Assembly (NCBI RefSeq): GCF_033958435.1
Contig: NC_134148.1
Span: 11,386,501 to 11,450,500, forward strand
Origin: Carettochelys insculpta
Taxonomy: Eukaryota > Chordata > Testudines > Carettochelyidae
Length of the DNA: 64,000 bases
Direction: 5' to 3'
Shown: positions 10,901-25,000 of the stretch, piece after piece
Position numbering within the stretch: position 1 is the stretch's first letter
How the letters are laid out: every line of letters starts with the position of its first letter
The notes under the pieces: model-generated
Told to the model about the DNA's origin: nothing
The model's input: only the letters and a program-made list of their open reading frames with translations
The model's database searches: none
Translations under genes and position numbers: made by a program

Positions 10901-13900
10901 ACCTCAGAATTTTGAATAGATAAACATTAGAATGTAAATAGATTAAACAAAAATTGTTTAAAACCTATAATATTGCACAAAAGGGAAAATTTATAAATAG
11001 TGCACTCAAATTCAAGGCCTTAAATGTATCATGTACTGTGAAATCAGGTCTCTCCTCGTGAAATCTGTCTTTTGCAAGCTTTTGTCCTCTACTATACTGA
11101 TTTTTATGGCACTTCTCAAATTGGAGATCTAGTTGCAAGGGCATCACAAGGTTATTTTAGGAAGATAACTGTATTGCCAATCCTTCTGTTCTGCCTTGGA
11201 TCTGGGCGGCTGGAGAGCAGCAGCTGTTGGCCAGACACCCAACTCTGAAGGCAGTGCCCTGCCAGCATCAGTGCAGAAGTAAGGGTGGCATTACCATATG
11301 GTAACATGCCATCCTTTCCTGTGCTACTGCTGGTGATGGCACTGCTTTCAGAGTTGGGCTTCTGGCCAGAAGCTGCTGTTATCCAGTTGGTAGCTTGGAA
11401 GGCGCTGTTGCTGCCAGCAGCAGCAGCACAGAAGTAAGAGTAGCAGTATTATCAGCAACCCCTGTACAATGACCTTTCAACCCTGCCACAGCTCCTGTCT
11501 GGGTCTGGATTCAGTAATATACAATACCATGAAATTTCAGATTTAAATAGTTGAAATCAGGAAATTTGATTTTTAAAATATGTGACTGTGAAATTGAGCA
11601 TAATAGACCATGAATTTTGTGTAGGTCCCTATTTATATAAATCTAAAATGCATAAAAATTGATACCCGTCATAATATCAGAAATTGTTGTATTCCTACAA
11701 GCTTTCTCATAAGACTTGAAATGACCTATTCGGTGGCGATGGTAATTCTTGTCTTTTCAGAAGGCATTGCAAAACAGAAAATTCTGTCATGAAGGATTTT
11801 CATTACTGTAACATTTGTGTAAAATGTTAATTTAAAAGGTCCACATCTACAAGAAGGGGTCATCAGACCCATTTCGAAGAGTCCAAGAGGGAATCTGTCA
11901 TGTGCCCACCCTAGTTTAATAGCTAACTAAGGCAGCTCCTGTGAAATTTATAATTTCCCTGCATAACTCTTATGGCTTGTCTAGTCCTGTTTCAGAGAGG
12001 ACAGGGTCAAAGTGCATTAACAGTTAGTCCATGGCAGGATAGGATAGAGTCCTGTTTCAGCTTGCTGTGATCTAAAAATTTGCATCAACGAGCCTTAAAC
12101 ATCTAGCTACAGAGTAGTAATGACTCTTACAAGGTCTGCTGTTTTGGCCTTTAAACATGGTAAGAAATGGTGAGAACTTACGGTATTGTTAAGAACTAGT
12201 GGTATGTCTGGTGCAGGATATTTTGGGTAAAATATGTTAGAAACATAGTGTCTTAATGTACATTTAGTATGCCTTTATTTAATTTGTAGTTGTATTTTGA
12301 AATAACATGTAATTTCTTCTAATTTTTGTATTTTAGGTATTAAATATGATGGAGAGAAGGAAGAAAAATACTTGCAGGATAATAAGCAAAAAGAACTATC
12401 AAGAATTGAAGAAGCTCTGCAAAAAGCAGCAGAGAAAGGTATTGTATGTGTAAAACATTAATTAAAAGTTTTGGGAACTTATTACCATAGCAAAGAAATC
12501 TTATTCTTCAAAAGTGGCACACCTCGCCATTTTTATTAATTGATTGTAATTTTCATTCTTTTAAAAACAATATTTCCTGTAAAAATTAAAATGAGAGATG
12601 TAATCTTGCATGTTTGCCATCCAGTTACCTATTAAGTAATTTCCACTAGAAATGTGAGGTTGAGTATCTGATATACAATATATGCCTTGCCACAAACACT
12701 GGCAAAAATCTTGATGCAGCTCTAGAATGACAGCCTATTGGTTATCAAATACATGTTTTAGCCTTGGATGTTGATATATGAACATATAGTTTGGTAATTC
12801 TTGCAAGCTGGATTTTTTTAACGGTAAGTTAATATTAAGTGTATAGAAAACTGAAAAATGCTGTAATTTTGGTGATATAATATACTATAATAAGGAATCT
12901 TACACTTGCATAATTACAAGACACAGAAAAATGACAGTCGATAATAATTATAAAGAAATCGACATTTATTTTTGGCCTATGTTAGTAGTGTCTGTTTTAT
13001 GGATAGCTGTTTGGTTTCACAGGTGGATGTTGGATGTGAAAAATCACTAGCTTAGATGGCACTTTGCCTACCACTCCACTTAAAAACTTCTTGAACAACA
13101 AATTTGGAGTGCTATCTGTCTACATCTACAGGAGAAGCATCTGTCTACAGAAGTTACTGTTGGAAGAGATGTTCTGACAACTTTTGTCTACAGATCGCAT
13201 CTACGCATAAAAGTGGGTCGATCTTTTCATCCACGCTGACAAAAGGACATCCTGAGTGTCTACACAGCCTTTTTGTCTACAGTTTGTCGACAAAACACGT
13301 TTTGTGTGTAGACACTCCATGAGTGTTGTCTATAAAACCCCAGTTTTGTTCACAAATTCTCTAGTGTATACGTAGCTTGTGAGTTTAATTTGCAAAATCT
13401 TCACCCTTTTTTTTTTGTCCTTGTTTTTGTTTTTTGTGCTACTTTGAAATGTATGGTAATACATCTGTTGGGCTTTCATATATTGTGAAAAGTCCTTTTT
13501 TGTTGCATCTGTAATAATGACTGGTGGTGGTAATCATTGATAATCTTATTTATGTCCTGGCCCCCAGAATAATATGAATAAATTGAAGTAATCAGAATTA
13601 CAGCTTTGACTATGCATTTAGAACAGGAGTATTGTTTTTTTTCAGGGTTTGCTTGGACTACTGAAAGAAATGTGAACTATTACATATATAATTAGTAGTT
13701 TCATAGGTTTATGAAGAGACAAAAACATTGAGATTATACGCTGTCTCTCAGAGAGACAGCCCGGAATTTGCTGTCCAGGGAAGAGAAGGCCAAGGAGACT
13801 TTATATGCCTTTGTGCCTTCCTGTTCCTGGGTTGGCCCAAGAGTTGTAGTGGCTCCAGGAGTAATTTAGGTTGGACTGGTGGCCTTTCAAAGTTAGTGTG

Positions 13901-16900
13901 TATCCCAAGTTGGGAAATAAGTGGCCTGTAGGCCACCGCATGTTTTTTTTCCTATGCATCTGCAGGTGTGGCTTCATGTAGCTCCTGTTGACTGCAGATT
14001 GCTATTCCTGGCTGATGGGAGCTGCAGGAAGTGGTGGCCCAACTCATGCCAGTTCTCAGCCAACAGGAGCTTCAGGAGTGGTGATCCACAGTCAACAAGA
14101 GCTGCGAGAAGCCTTATCTGCAGACACGCAGGTAAAGAACACATCTGGCAGCCTGCCAAAGACTAGCTCTGGTGAGCTGTGTCTGGCCTGCAGGCTGCTG
14201 TTGTCCACCCTGGCATAGCAGTATTTGTGCCTGAAATCGCTCCAGTGCTGTGGCCTTGTTGAATGCATCTTCTTGCCCCCAGCCTGGCTAATTTATGACA
14301 TTCTGAAACTTTTGTCACAGCTTAATGGTCCAGAGTTGAGTTGTGAATCTCACAATAATGATCATTCAGAGCTATAAAGTGTACCATAGATCCAGTGAAT
14401 ATGTATTTAAGAACCAGTGGGAGTATATCGAGAGAAGTGACTGTTCTTGGCCATGTGTATGAAGTCATGCTTTTTGCTTTCCTTCATTCACAATCAGTGT
14501 TTTTCTTCCTGTTAGTGTACTCAGTCTCATATGGCAAAAGTAATTTGAAGTGAGAAGCCTAATACTCACTAGTAACATGTTAAGACATTGGCTTAAAAGT
14601 TGTCTTAAAATACCATGATATCTTTTAGAAGCAGTGCCTACTCATACCCTGCTTTCATGTAATAATATAGCTAACACACTCGGCCAGTTACAACACTTGT
14701 TATGTCACTTGTGAGAAATGCCATAACCCTCCATGGCACACTTCAAATGAACATGAGTTCACAGTAATGTATGTATTGGACAAGCTTTACAGGCTGGCTG
14801 TTTAAGCCTGACACTTTATTTGAAACTGAAGCTGTCTTTTTTCAAAGTGATGTGCTTGCCAAGACTGAGTCCCAACTTCCCTGTTAACACTTACTTTAAG
14901 CTGGTCTTTGTTCACCTTCATATCCTTGTGATAGTACCTGGGTGGCATTTGATAGAAGCAGCCAAACCACCAGCTATCTCACTATGTCCTCTTAAGATGT
15001 GTGGAGAGTTGGCTTGCAACCGCTCGTTAAATATTTGCATTCCTCCTGTATATGTGGATGATATTCTGCTCTCCACCACAACAGGGCACATCTGGTGGGA
15101 GTTTGTTGGTGCATCCCAGAAGTCATATAGTTAAAATTACAGTTTTGGTAATGGGGGGAGGAGAGGGAGGAAACATTCAAGTGCATTGGATATTAGATAA
15201 AGAATTAAAGAGAATGTGACTTGTGTATCATGGACAATACAAAAAACTGCCACAGCCTTTGCCCATTGAGTTTCCAGTGTTAGCTTAAAATTACTGCATA
15301 TGAATTAAAAAAGCTAAGTGTTAGGTTTAAACCAATAATTTACCTGTGTAAAAAAGCGAAGTTTTTAAAAGTAATTTTGCAATATCTGTACTGATCTTCT
15401 AAATATCATGAAAGGAATATCCTTGTAATGAAATTATATGTAAATCGACTTTGAAGTTTAAAGACTTCTATTGATGTGAAATTTGAAAGTGGATTCATTT
15501 AAAAAAACCTGTATTTTTGGTTATTGCTGCCATGTGGATCAAGGCACTCATTCAGGAGACTCCATGTATGGCTTAGAGAACTTTGTTTGCAAGGATTACA
15601 AACCCGGTGCGTATGCATGGTTTATTACTTTCTTTGTTTAGGAAAAAAGATTAATTTACCAGTATCAAAAGGAGGATAAAAAGAGAGGTGATTTTTTTAA
15701 TAGATCATGATTCCACATTCATAGTTCTGACTTTCTCAGAGGATTACAATAATCAAGCCAACAGATGAAAAGTATTTCCAGTACAAGTGAAAAATCTGAT
15801 TTTCCTGCTGACACAACTGTTCATTTTTTTTCTTCAAGGAATGTTCAAAAACACAGAAGGCATTTGGGTATTTAAATCCCATTGTTTACAGTGGGGAATA
15901 TCTCTCACCTGCTGTTGGTGCCTTTAAAAATTTCCCTATCAATTGTCATTGCACTGTATTCTAACCGTGTGGGCTAAACTGCATTACTGCCTTAATAGTG
16001 CAACTAGTTTTCTTTCTGGAGGTGGCCACTAATAGGCTGGGTCCTGAGGTGCTCTAAACAGGGCATACAAAGCTAATGAAACTGTTGATTTGCACCAGTT
16101 GAGCGGCTGGTCCCATGTTTGTGCAGTGTAAGACGGTATGATCCCTTTGTGTTCTCTTGTAGCCTGACAGGTAGCTAGATGTGACGTTTGATTTAATTCA
16201 GAAAAGTTCCCATGTTCAGTTGAACTTCTCAGAGTTAGTTTTGTGTTTTTAATATAATCTGTTCTTCTTTTTTCTCATTACCACCCCAAATAAGTCAATT
16301 CTTGACCACTTAACTTTGTGGCTATTGTGTTGCGTGGCAACACTACACCGTTAGTTATATATTACATGCTTCACAAAACAGAACATAAACTTTATTAAAA
16401 AGGAATTAGGAAATATTCAGCTACCTGTATAAGAATTGTCATATTGGCTCATAAAATGGCTATTAACCAATCAGACAGGAGACTGGATGGTAGTAGGGGG
16501 CTTTGATGGTGCAGAGATGCCTGTGTTAGCCACTACAAGTTGAACCTGTCTCTTCCGTCACCCTCAGGACCTGACCAGTGCCAGAGGAGAGAATTTGCTG
16601 GAAAATGGAAAGTCACACATTAGACTACACTTCCAGTGCCTCCTGGGCTCTTAGAAGATATGTAGGGATAAATTAAAGCTAAATAACAGCACAGAGCACT
16701 GAGAGCCAGGACTGGTGACTGAACAGAGTTTGGGGGAGTGTAGGAATCTTGCCACATCCATGATAAGTGGTCATCCAGCCAACTAAAATCATGCCAGATT
16801 AGAGATGTTGCTGAATGAGAGAGTTGTGGATTAGAGAGATTCAACCTGTAGTGGCATAGCTTTTTTAATTTGGGGAGTTTATTTGTGAACTCATTCAGCA

Positions 16901-19900
16901 GTTCATGGTTGACTTAAATCCTAACCCCAGAGGGTATTAATCTCTGCTTTTAAAAATTCTCTTCCAGTTTAAATGTGAATGTTGACATGATGATGTATGT
17001 GCCTAATATCACTTAATATACTTCTGTCATCAGATGATAAAATGGCTAGGGTTTCCACAGGTGAACTTGACTTTGTGCTTAATAAGTAAGTAGAAACAGC
17101 TGTTTGACCTTTGCTGTACCATTGATAAATTTGAACACATAATATCTTTTTATTGGTGTCTTCCTTGGAAATAAACAGACATCTTTCTGTGCCTCTAGCT
17201 GTGATGTAAAGACATTTCTTTATTTCCGCACTTAGCAATAATATGATCAGATTGGAACATAATGCCATGCCATTAGTTTTTAGGGGCGTATTTAGTGTTT
17301 TCCGTCCTATATTTTTATGTAGCCTAGTGCTTGTGTAACAGAAATTTTAAGAGCTGTTCACAGAGCTGTCCAAACTCCTTCCATTGTACTTGACTAAAGT
17401 TGCTCTAGGACCAAGCTAGATATGAGATTATTTGCAGTTAATTGTTGTAACAATTATTATTTTACATTAGTCAATATGGAAAGTGGAGTGTTCTCCTGAT
17501 CGGCTTCTGTGTATGGTAAGACTCAGTCGACAGACATTTTGTCAGGAAATTTCTTCTGACAGTGACTTCTATTGTTAGAGCACTGTAGTGTAACTGTAGC
17601 CAAAGAGTTTAGTTGTTCTACTTCTTAGATGCTATTGAATGGATTGGGAAAGAATAGAAGTCTGTAAAACACGTGAAAGAAAAAATCAACTAAGGTTGTA
17701 AATCTTTTTTAAATGTGATATGTGAATTTACAAATAAGCTTAACTATATGGAAGATTTTTATGGGTAGTATTAGGTCACTGTTGAGATGGAGAAGTAATG
17801 GACAAATGCTTAAACTCAATTTAAAATCATGAATTTTTTTTTAATGGTGTGCTACTCAACAAGTTAGGTTTTGCCAGGTGTGTAAATGTGCTTGGTATAC
17901 GTTTAGGGTTGAAGCCAGCTTCCACTAGAACATCCTATGATTCAGTCTTAAGTATGGAGAGGATACGAGATCCATGCAATGGAGAGAAGTTGAACAATAT
18001 AACTAAGAAATATATTTTTCAGGAGAACTAATATACTGCATGTCTTCTGAAAATGCCAGCTCCAAATAACAGAATTAAAATACATGTACATACTAATTTA
18101 TTCATCTTAGCAAGAGGCTAATGTAAATCTTTCAAGTCATAGAAACGTGGCAGAACCAACTATTACAGAGCTCAAACAAACTCCTAGAAAGTCGTCATCC
18201 ACTGTTCTGCCTTGGTGAAGTAATATAATTCAGTGACTAGAGTGGCAAAATTTCAACTTCAGAAATATGAGATGGAAGATGAATTTCAGTAGGTTTAAAT
18301 AAATAAATAAATTTAGCTGCCAGTATTGTTTATTGAAATAGCATGTTTAAACTGGACTGTAAAGGTTTATATGCTTTCCTTCAAGCTTGCCATTCTTAAA
18401 ATAACACTAAAAGCCTGGAAAAAATGTTAAGTTTATTTGATCAGAATAAGAGCAGAGATGAATGCACACTGGTCATACAATGAATAGCTCTCACTGAGAC
18501 AGTTTTAACCTGTTATGAGACTCTGTGAAACAGGATTGTACTTGATGGCCTGTCCATAGGTAAATGTCTGTAATTTCCGCTCAGTGAGGTACTTGTTTTG
18601 TCTCATTACATGTTTAATGGCTCCTGTAATGTTTTAAATTAACCACGTGGTCACAGTCAATGTATATGTTATGTACATACCATGTCTGTTTTTAAGCATT
18701 AGGTTCCCCCCCCACACTCCCATCCACAAAATTTGAAATTGAATCAAAAGGAAAAAAAACATAATTAAAATTTCATTGCTTTGATTATAACTGGCATGAA
18801 AATAAGGGTCTATATCAAAACAAAAAGCAGTCAATTAGCACTTTAAAGACTAGCAAAATAGTTTATTAGGTGAGCTTTCATGGGATAGACCCACTTATGT
18901 TGAACATGATAAAGTATTTAGTTTGGGGATGATGGGAAGTAACAACGGAGACATTCATTTACTAAAGTTTAAAACTGATTTTGTAAAAGAGAAGTGTAAA
19001 AATACTGTTTGAATAAAAAATTTCCATATGTATTTGCTTGCCTATGTATTGAATTGAAAGGTGGGAAAGAATTGGAAACAGATACAGACTAGTATGTTGC
19101 TTCACTGAGTGAATTTGAGATATTTTAAAGGTTTTGAAGAAAGGCAATGATTTTAAGATGAGTTATTTTTCTTTTTAGACTCTTTTTTTCCCTCATTTTC
19201 CTTCTTACCTTTACTTACTTTGTACTTTTACTAACTTGACTTTTATCCTTTTCTCACAAAATTGCCTGCAATGAGAAGGACGTAAGCGTAAAAAGCATAA
19301 AAAGCGTTTTAGGAAATCCTTTAAAAGTCATGATCACTCAAAAGGTGGGTATCTTGTAGCCTTCTACAATGTATATTTTGTTTGCCAATTGATTTTAATA
19401 GCAAATTGGAAAGGTAAAGACTTCCAGGGCCAAATTTTTCTCCTCTATTGGACAGCTGGAGTAACGCTATTGATTTTAGTAAAGTAGAAATTTAGATAAC
19501 AGGTTGAACTTCTCTAATCTGGCACCCTTGGGACCTGTCCAGGGATGGATGAGAGAATTTGCCAGACCACAGGAGGTCAATATTGTCTAGCGCATTACCT
19601 CTCCTTCCACTGCTTACTTGGTTCTCCGGGGTGAATTCCAGCTAAATAACAGCACAGAACACTGAGATCCAGGACTGGTGGCTGGAAACAAGCTTCATGG
19701 GATGATGGGAAACTTGGCCACATTCGTGAGAAGTATTCATCCATCTAACTAAAATCACCCTGGATTAGGGAGGTTGTCGTTCAACAGAGTTATGAATTAG
19801 AGAGTTTCAATTTGTAGCAGGCTTTATCGCAGAAAGCAGAAAGTTTAAAAAAAGTTTAATTTTTCTTTGTGTGCATGTTTCAGAAGGTGAAAAGAATTGT

Positions 19901-22030
19901 GGTAGTAAATCGAGAGGCTTGTAATGTCTCATAGCACAACGGGAAAGCATCATTTTTCCCAATGCCACTTTTGTTAGAATATGTTATAAATAAATAAATA
20001 AACAAATAACATGATAAACTCCAGAGTTATTGTAGGCAGATAAACAATTATGAAATGTATAGAGGACAGAATATACGTCCTGTCAATTTAATGTCAGTGT
20101 TGAGGCACTCTTTTTTCCCTTTATTGATTTTACATAAAGCAATAAGGATGATTATTTTCCAAGAGACAAAGGATAGGTAATCCCCCGAGCCTCTTTAAAA
20201 TCGGTGGAAGTTGGAGCCTGTTGCAGATAGATTAATTAGAGGAGATTGGGGAAAATCAAAGGTGTGTTCTTGCTCTGGGATTACTTTGCTCATCTAGGAT
20301 GATCTGGGTAGAAATGTTCAATATATACACAGGGAGAGGAAATGAATGCATAGGTGGTCTTAACAGACAGCTTCTGCTTCACAGATTGTTGCTGATTTAT
20401 TTGTGAGTACTTGCTTTCCCTTGAGCGAGCAGTGTCCTTCAGTTTCAGCAGCAAGACGTGCATCTTTCTGTTTTTTTGAACAAAATGCTTTTGAAATTTG
20501 GTGTGAAGTTTTTTTTTGTTTTTGTTTTTGTTTTTGGGGGATTACAGATATCTTCAGTTTTCCCTTGAAGTGAATGATACAATGCCTGTATACGTGTGTC
20601 ATATGCTTGGTGTTTGTATGTGTACAATCATTAATCACTGTTTATTGTATGTTTAAAGACAAATTAGTCATGGTGTAGTTAAGCCTTCAAGATTTGGCAT
20701 TCAAATGATAGTGTTATTCGTGCAACCTTTAAATGTAGCCTTAACCTTGTTACTTGTACGCAGGCTTGGTAGAACTGGATTTTTAAAAAATAATTTCTGC
20801 AAATAATACCTATGTTTCTTTTTAAGCATTTTCCCTTGTTGTTGTGTGTTTACGTTTTGCAGTTGTGGGAAATTATAGGGGGAGTTTAATGACCACAGAT
20901 GTTTTGATTTGTGAAAGTTAAAGCTTTATAATTGTTAAAGCACAAATTGTCAACGTTGCATGCCAAAATACATGAAGTAAATATCCTTATGTTGAACTTC
21001 TAGTCAGGCATATCGTTTTCTTCTACAATGTTAGTCTTTGTATCTGTCAGTTAAATTCCAATTACTCATAGGGCGTACACAGAATGAGTGTGGCTTCAAG
21101 AGACAATATGTCTGACTGAGGAGAAAAATATGTTGTCCATGTAATTGAGTCAGGCCTATTCATATGCAATGCAGACTTTATCTGCTTATATCACAACTTC
21201 AAAAGACTTACTTAGAAGATAGCACACTCGTGTGCCAATCAAACCCTGTAACCTGATCAAATCATTTGCCACCGGTATCCTCTTAAAACTGTTTTCACTC
21301 ACTGAGCCATATTACCTTACAAGTTATACCTTTGTACTCTTACTTACACCAGTGCCGGCATTGTTAGGCTACTTCTAAAGCCTTGTTTATTATGGGTAAA
21401 GCTTTTTTCAGTTTCTGTTCAAAGCTGGGGTTGTTCACACTAAAATGAACTTTTGGCAGAAAGGTTTTTTTTTTTGAGAAGCTTCAGACAAAGTTGAAAG
21501 TTCCTTGTTGTACAAGTGTCTGTTTTAAAGTGGAAATAAAACTTCAGTTCAAATCATGTGTTGCTAATTTTTATTTATACTTCATTAACTTAAAAAATAT
21601 TCTGAACATGAGTATAGGTAGAATTTTTATGATTCACAGAGATGGCTTTTTCTGTAAAAAGGTGAACACAGAAGGGTGTGGGTGACAAAGGACTGGCAAA
21701 CTTACCCACTTGATAGGGATAAACTAAGCTGCTGCTTTTGCCTCTTCAGATCTGCTGTAGTTCTTAGTACAGTATATATTTAGTCAACTGCATTTACACC
21801 ACATTAAAGGTCTCTAATTCAAGCAAGTTAATAATCATTCTTTTTTTTTGCAATTTCCCCCCTTAAACTTGAATATTTTTCGTTTTGTTTCCTAAGCAAA
21901 AAAGGGTTCTAAGTAACTTAGACAGAAGCACAAACGGCAATACTTATTGTGAGTAAGTGTGTGAAGTTGTTGAAATGTGGCAAACGAAACTTTGTCTTCT
22001 TGGGCAAAATGTAGGGAACACAATGAATTC

Positions 22031-22070
<40 letters not shown>

Positions 22071-25000
22071 ACTGTTTTAGATAAATCAAAAGAAGAGAAA
22101 AAAGATACATTCTTGGAGAAGCTGGCAACTCAAGTTATAAAAAATGTACAAGTCAAAATCACGGGCATTCATCTTAGATATGAGGATGACGTAAGTGTCC
22201 TAAGCATTTTTTTTTGTTTGGTTTCTCTTAAACCAAACTGAAACTGTGATAAATGGCTATTCTGTATACCAAGTAGATTTGAACTAAATAAAAATTTTCA
22301 GCCACCTTGGAAGTTTTATACAAGAAACCCTCCAGCATAACTGAAAGCTTAATATACTGTGTACTTGACTCTCCAGTTTGGACAATCAGCTGCTTTTCAT
22401 GATGTGGTACCTGCAGATGAAGTGCCTGATTGTTCAATTTATCATGTCAGGAACAGAATAGTAGGCATTCATTCTATTGGGGGGAAAAAAGGGAAGAAAA
22501 TTCTACCATTTTAAAAGGACTCAGTACTATTTCTATCAAAAGTGGAGGATTTTAAAAACTTTATTATTTAAGATATATCTGTTTGGGAAATAAGGAGATG
22601 AGGAATTAACTATGAAAGTTGCATACCTGAAAAGAGAGAAATGTTGTACTGAGGCTTAGAACAATATCCTATTTTAAAGTAGCCTCACTTCAGGACATTT
22701 ATGAAGATGAAACTTCAGAGAAGGCTTTATAAATCAGAATGGTGTTACCAAGACATCTGTTGATTCGAGACAGTCTCCATGTGGTTTGTATGGAAAAGGA
22801 GGGATGGGTATAGAGGTTACTGGGTGGAAGATAACAGGTTGGGCCTCACTACAAAGAGAGCTTCTCAATTGTGCAGGCAAGAACAGGCTAAAAATGATCT
22901 TTGTAAAATGAGTGAAGGGACAGATTAATGGAGGCTTTCTTAGAGGTTCCTGCCTGATATCAAATTTATCCAGGGCATAGCTAGTTACAGTGACAGGTAG
23001 TTACACAGCAGATTTCAATTCCAAAGCTACATGGTGGAACCACTGTTTTAAGTTCATCTAATGATGAGAGAGATGTTTAGTTTGCTGCATAAAATGATAA
23101 AAACTTATTTAAATATTTTATCTTTTTCTGGTTGTAGATTACAGATCCCCATCGGCCACTTTCTTTGGGAGTGACATTGGGTGAACTTAGTTTGCTGGTA
23201 ATGTTTGGATATTTTTTTTAGGTCTGTTTTATTTGACTTAATGTACGATGAATAACACAGTTAGAGGACTTAAAATATAATACAGACTTGCCAAACAGAT
23301 TTGGAAGCACACGGCTTGGATCTGTTCATTTAAAGCTATGCATGTTTTTGAAAGTAAAAACACTCACTGTCTCTATGAATATTATTGATGTATTTGTCAT
23401 GAAACATGGGCTGAGAACCTCGAGTGGAAGGTCAGTCACCAGATTGTCCCTTGATGTTATGCTACAGCTCCTCTTTATAATTAGATAGAAGGAAGAGTTT
23501 ACTGCTGGTTTTTGAAGTAATTTGTCTGAAATTTTACAATACGGTAAATAAGAGAAACAATTCCGTGTCCCAGTAGTACACTGAATAGTCTTTTTTTTTT
23601 TTTTTTTTTTCCTATGACAGCTACTAGGTACAAGAAATAAAAAACTGAATCTGTGTTAATTGACTTCAGAACATCAACAAGAAAAGGGAAAATTGTATAA
23701 GGATATTTTTGTTTTTATGTGCCCTTCAAAATTCAACACTTGAAGAGTACAAAAACATGTAACTTTGTTTTAATCCTGTATCTGTAGAGACATTTAATAT
23801 TTTGGTGTTAGATGAAAAATCTAGAGCAATATTATGTGACTTCTGTATGGATGGAAACTGGGATGGTCAAAAGTATTTGGCATTTGGTTGCAATTTAAAC
23901 AAAGTTAGGTCACCACTGAGGGATTTTTTGAGGCTCCTCCCTACCTCTGTGTTCTTGTTTCTTATACATAGGCCACAAATCCGAATTCAGTTTCTTTTTT
24001 CAAATGGATATAATCAGCAGTGTTGATTCCGGAGAGTAAACACTGTTGTTCCTTATTTATGTGAAACCTGAAATTCTTGTTTGAGATGGTCTCTGCATAC
24101 TCCCATTTGTGGGAAGCACCTGGTTTTCTGCCCCCACTGAGTTTACAGAAAGAGGTGGTCTTGAGGGCCACGTGACTGGTGCTAAAGGACATGGATTCTT
24201 CTGAGATGAGATTAGTGAAGTGTTATGTGATTTGTACCACTCCATTGGATGACCGCTTTTTTGTGATTAGCTACTGCAAAGCCTAGGATAACTCCTCTCT
24301 CCCCACACTGGGGTTGTGGCATTATTGATCCACAAATTTCTATGGTTTATTGTTGCTCTGTAATATGGATCATAAGACTTTTTTTATGAAAGCTTTTTTG
24401 TACACCTTTTTAAAATGAACAAAAAAGTGGAACAAGCTGGACCTCTGGTCCTTGGTTATGAAATTCCATCCATCAGCAGCGAAGCCTCAGATCTGGTTTG
24501 GAAGGGGAGAGTTTGAGCTGTGTCATCCTCTTTAATGTTGTTGGGCCAATATACTGATTTGTTCTATGGTGCAAAACCCATTGCTGGATCACTGTTGGGT
24601 AACATAGCAATAGGGAGAGTTATATGCCTTCATCAGTGCAAAAGGGCTTCAGAGCTGTAAATGGTGTGGGATTGGTTGTGTGAACTTCTGGAAACAGAGA
24701 GACCCTGCTCTCCCATCAAGGTCAGGCAAATTTGGATAAGTTAGGTACTGAAGAAACAAAAGTTGGGCCATAGGCTACACTCGACTGTGAGCTCTGGGAA
24801 CTGTAGGTCAGTTGCCATTACTGAAGCCCTAATTTTGTATATTTAACTCTGTTGTCTAAATTTGGTGTATTTTATAGCTTGGGACACAGATGTTTACATG
24901 ACCATAATACACTGAATCCTTAAAAATGCGTAACTCCCCAAGTCATTTATATTTAAACGTTCATAATTGAATATTTTACTGAAACTGGTTTTAACCACCT

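Larger units (their letters stand above)
8547..12336 (+). other. Intron 4 (3.8 kb)
   Basis: It holds several elements. 8612-8940 is a family with repeated attttgaaata motifs and gtgtagacca at its end. 8990-9260 has two copies of ggctctttg(t/c)agag with accatg. 9582-9905 is a TACAGGTTGAACC-type element. 10570-10770 is a fragment with a perfect 16-bp hairpin. 11190-11560 is a CAG/CTG-rich repeat shared with 35590-36030. 11640-12336 is unique AT-rich DNA. Confidence 0.7.
12439..15543 (+). other. Intron 5 (3.1 kb)
   Basis: 13095-13380 is a TGTCGACA-type miniature element (gtctacag, tttgtcgacaaaac, gtgtagacac). 13915-14220 is GC-richer and related to 10570-10770. 14820-15130 has a long open frame but no recognisable protein. 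The rest is unique AT-rich DNA. Confidence 0.6.
15607..19278 (+). other. Intron 6 (3.7 kb)
   Basis: 16536-16848 is a TACAGGTTGAACC-type element. About 17515-17605 is a fragment with gtcgacagac and gtagtgtaactgtagcc ends. 18815-18915 is a copy of the tttattaggtgagcttt family. About 15950-16110 may be an old SINE (gtcctgaggtgctc). The rest is AT-rich and unassigned. Confidence 0.6.
19345..22080 (+). other. Intron 7 (2.7 kb)
   Basis: 19500-19814 is a TACAGGTTGAACC-type element. A tttg-rich stretch lies at 20510-20535. The intron ends in a 30-base T run (22034-22063) just before the exon 8 acceptor. The rest is AT-rich and unassigned. Confidence 0.6.
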
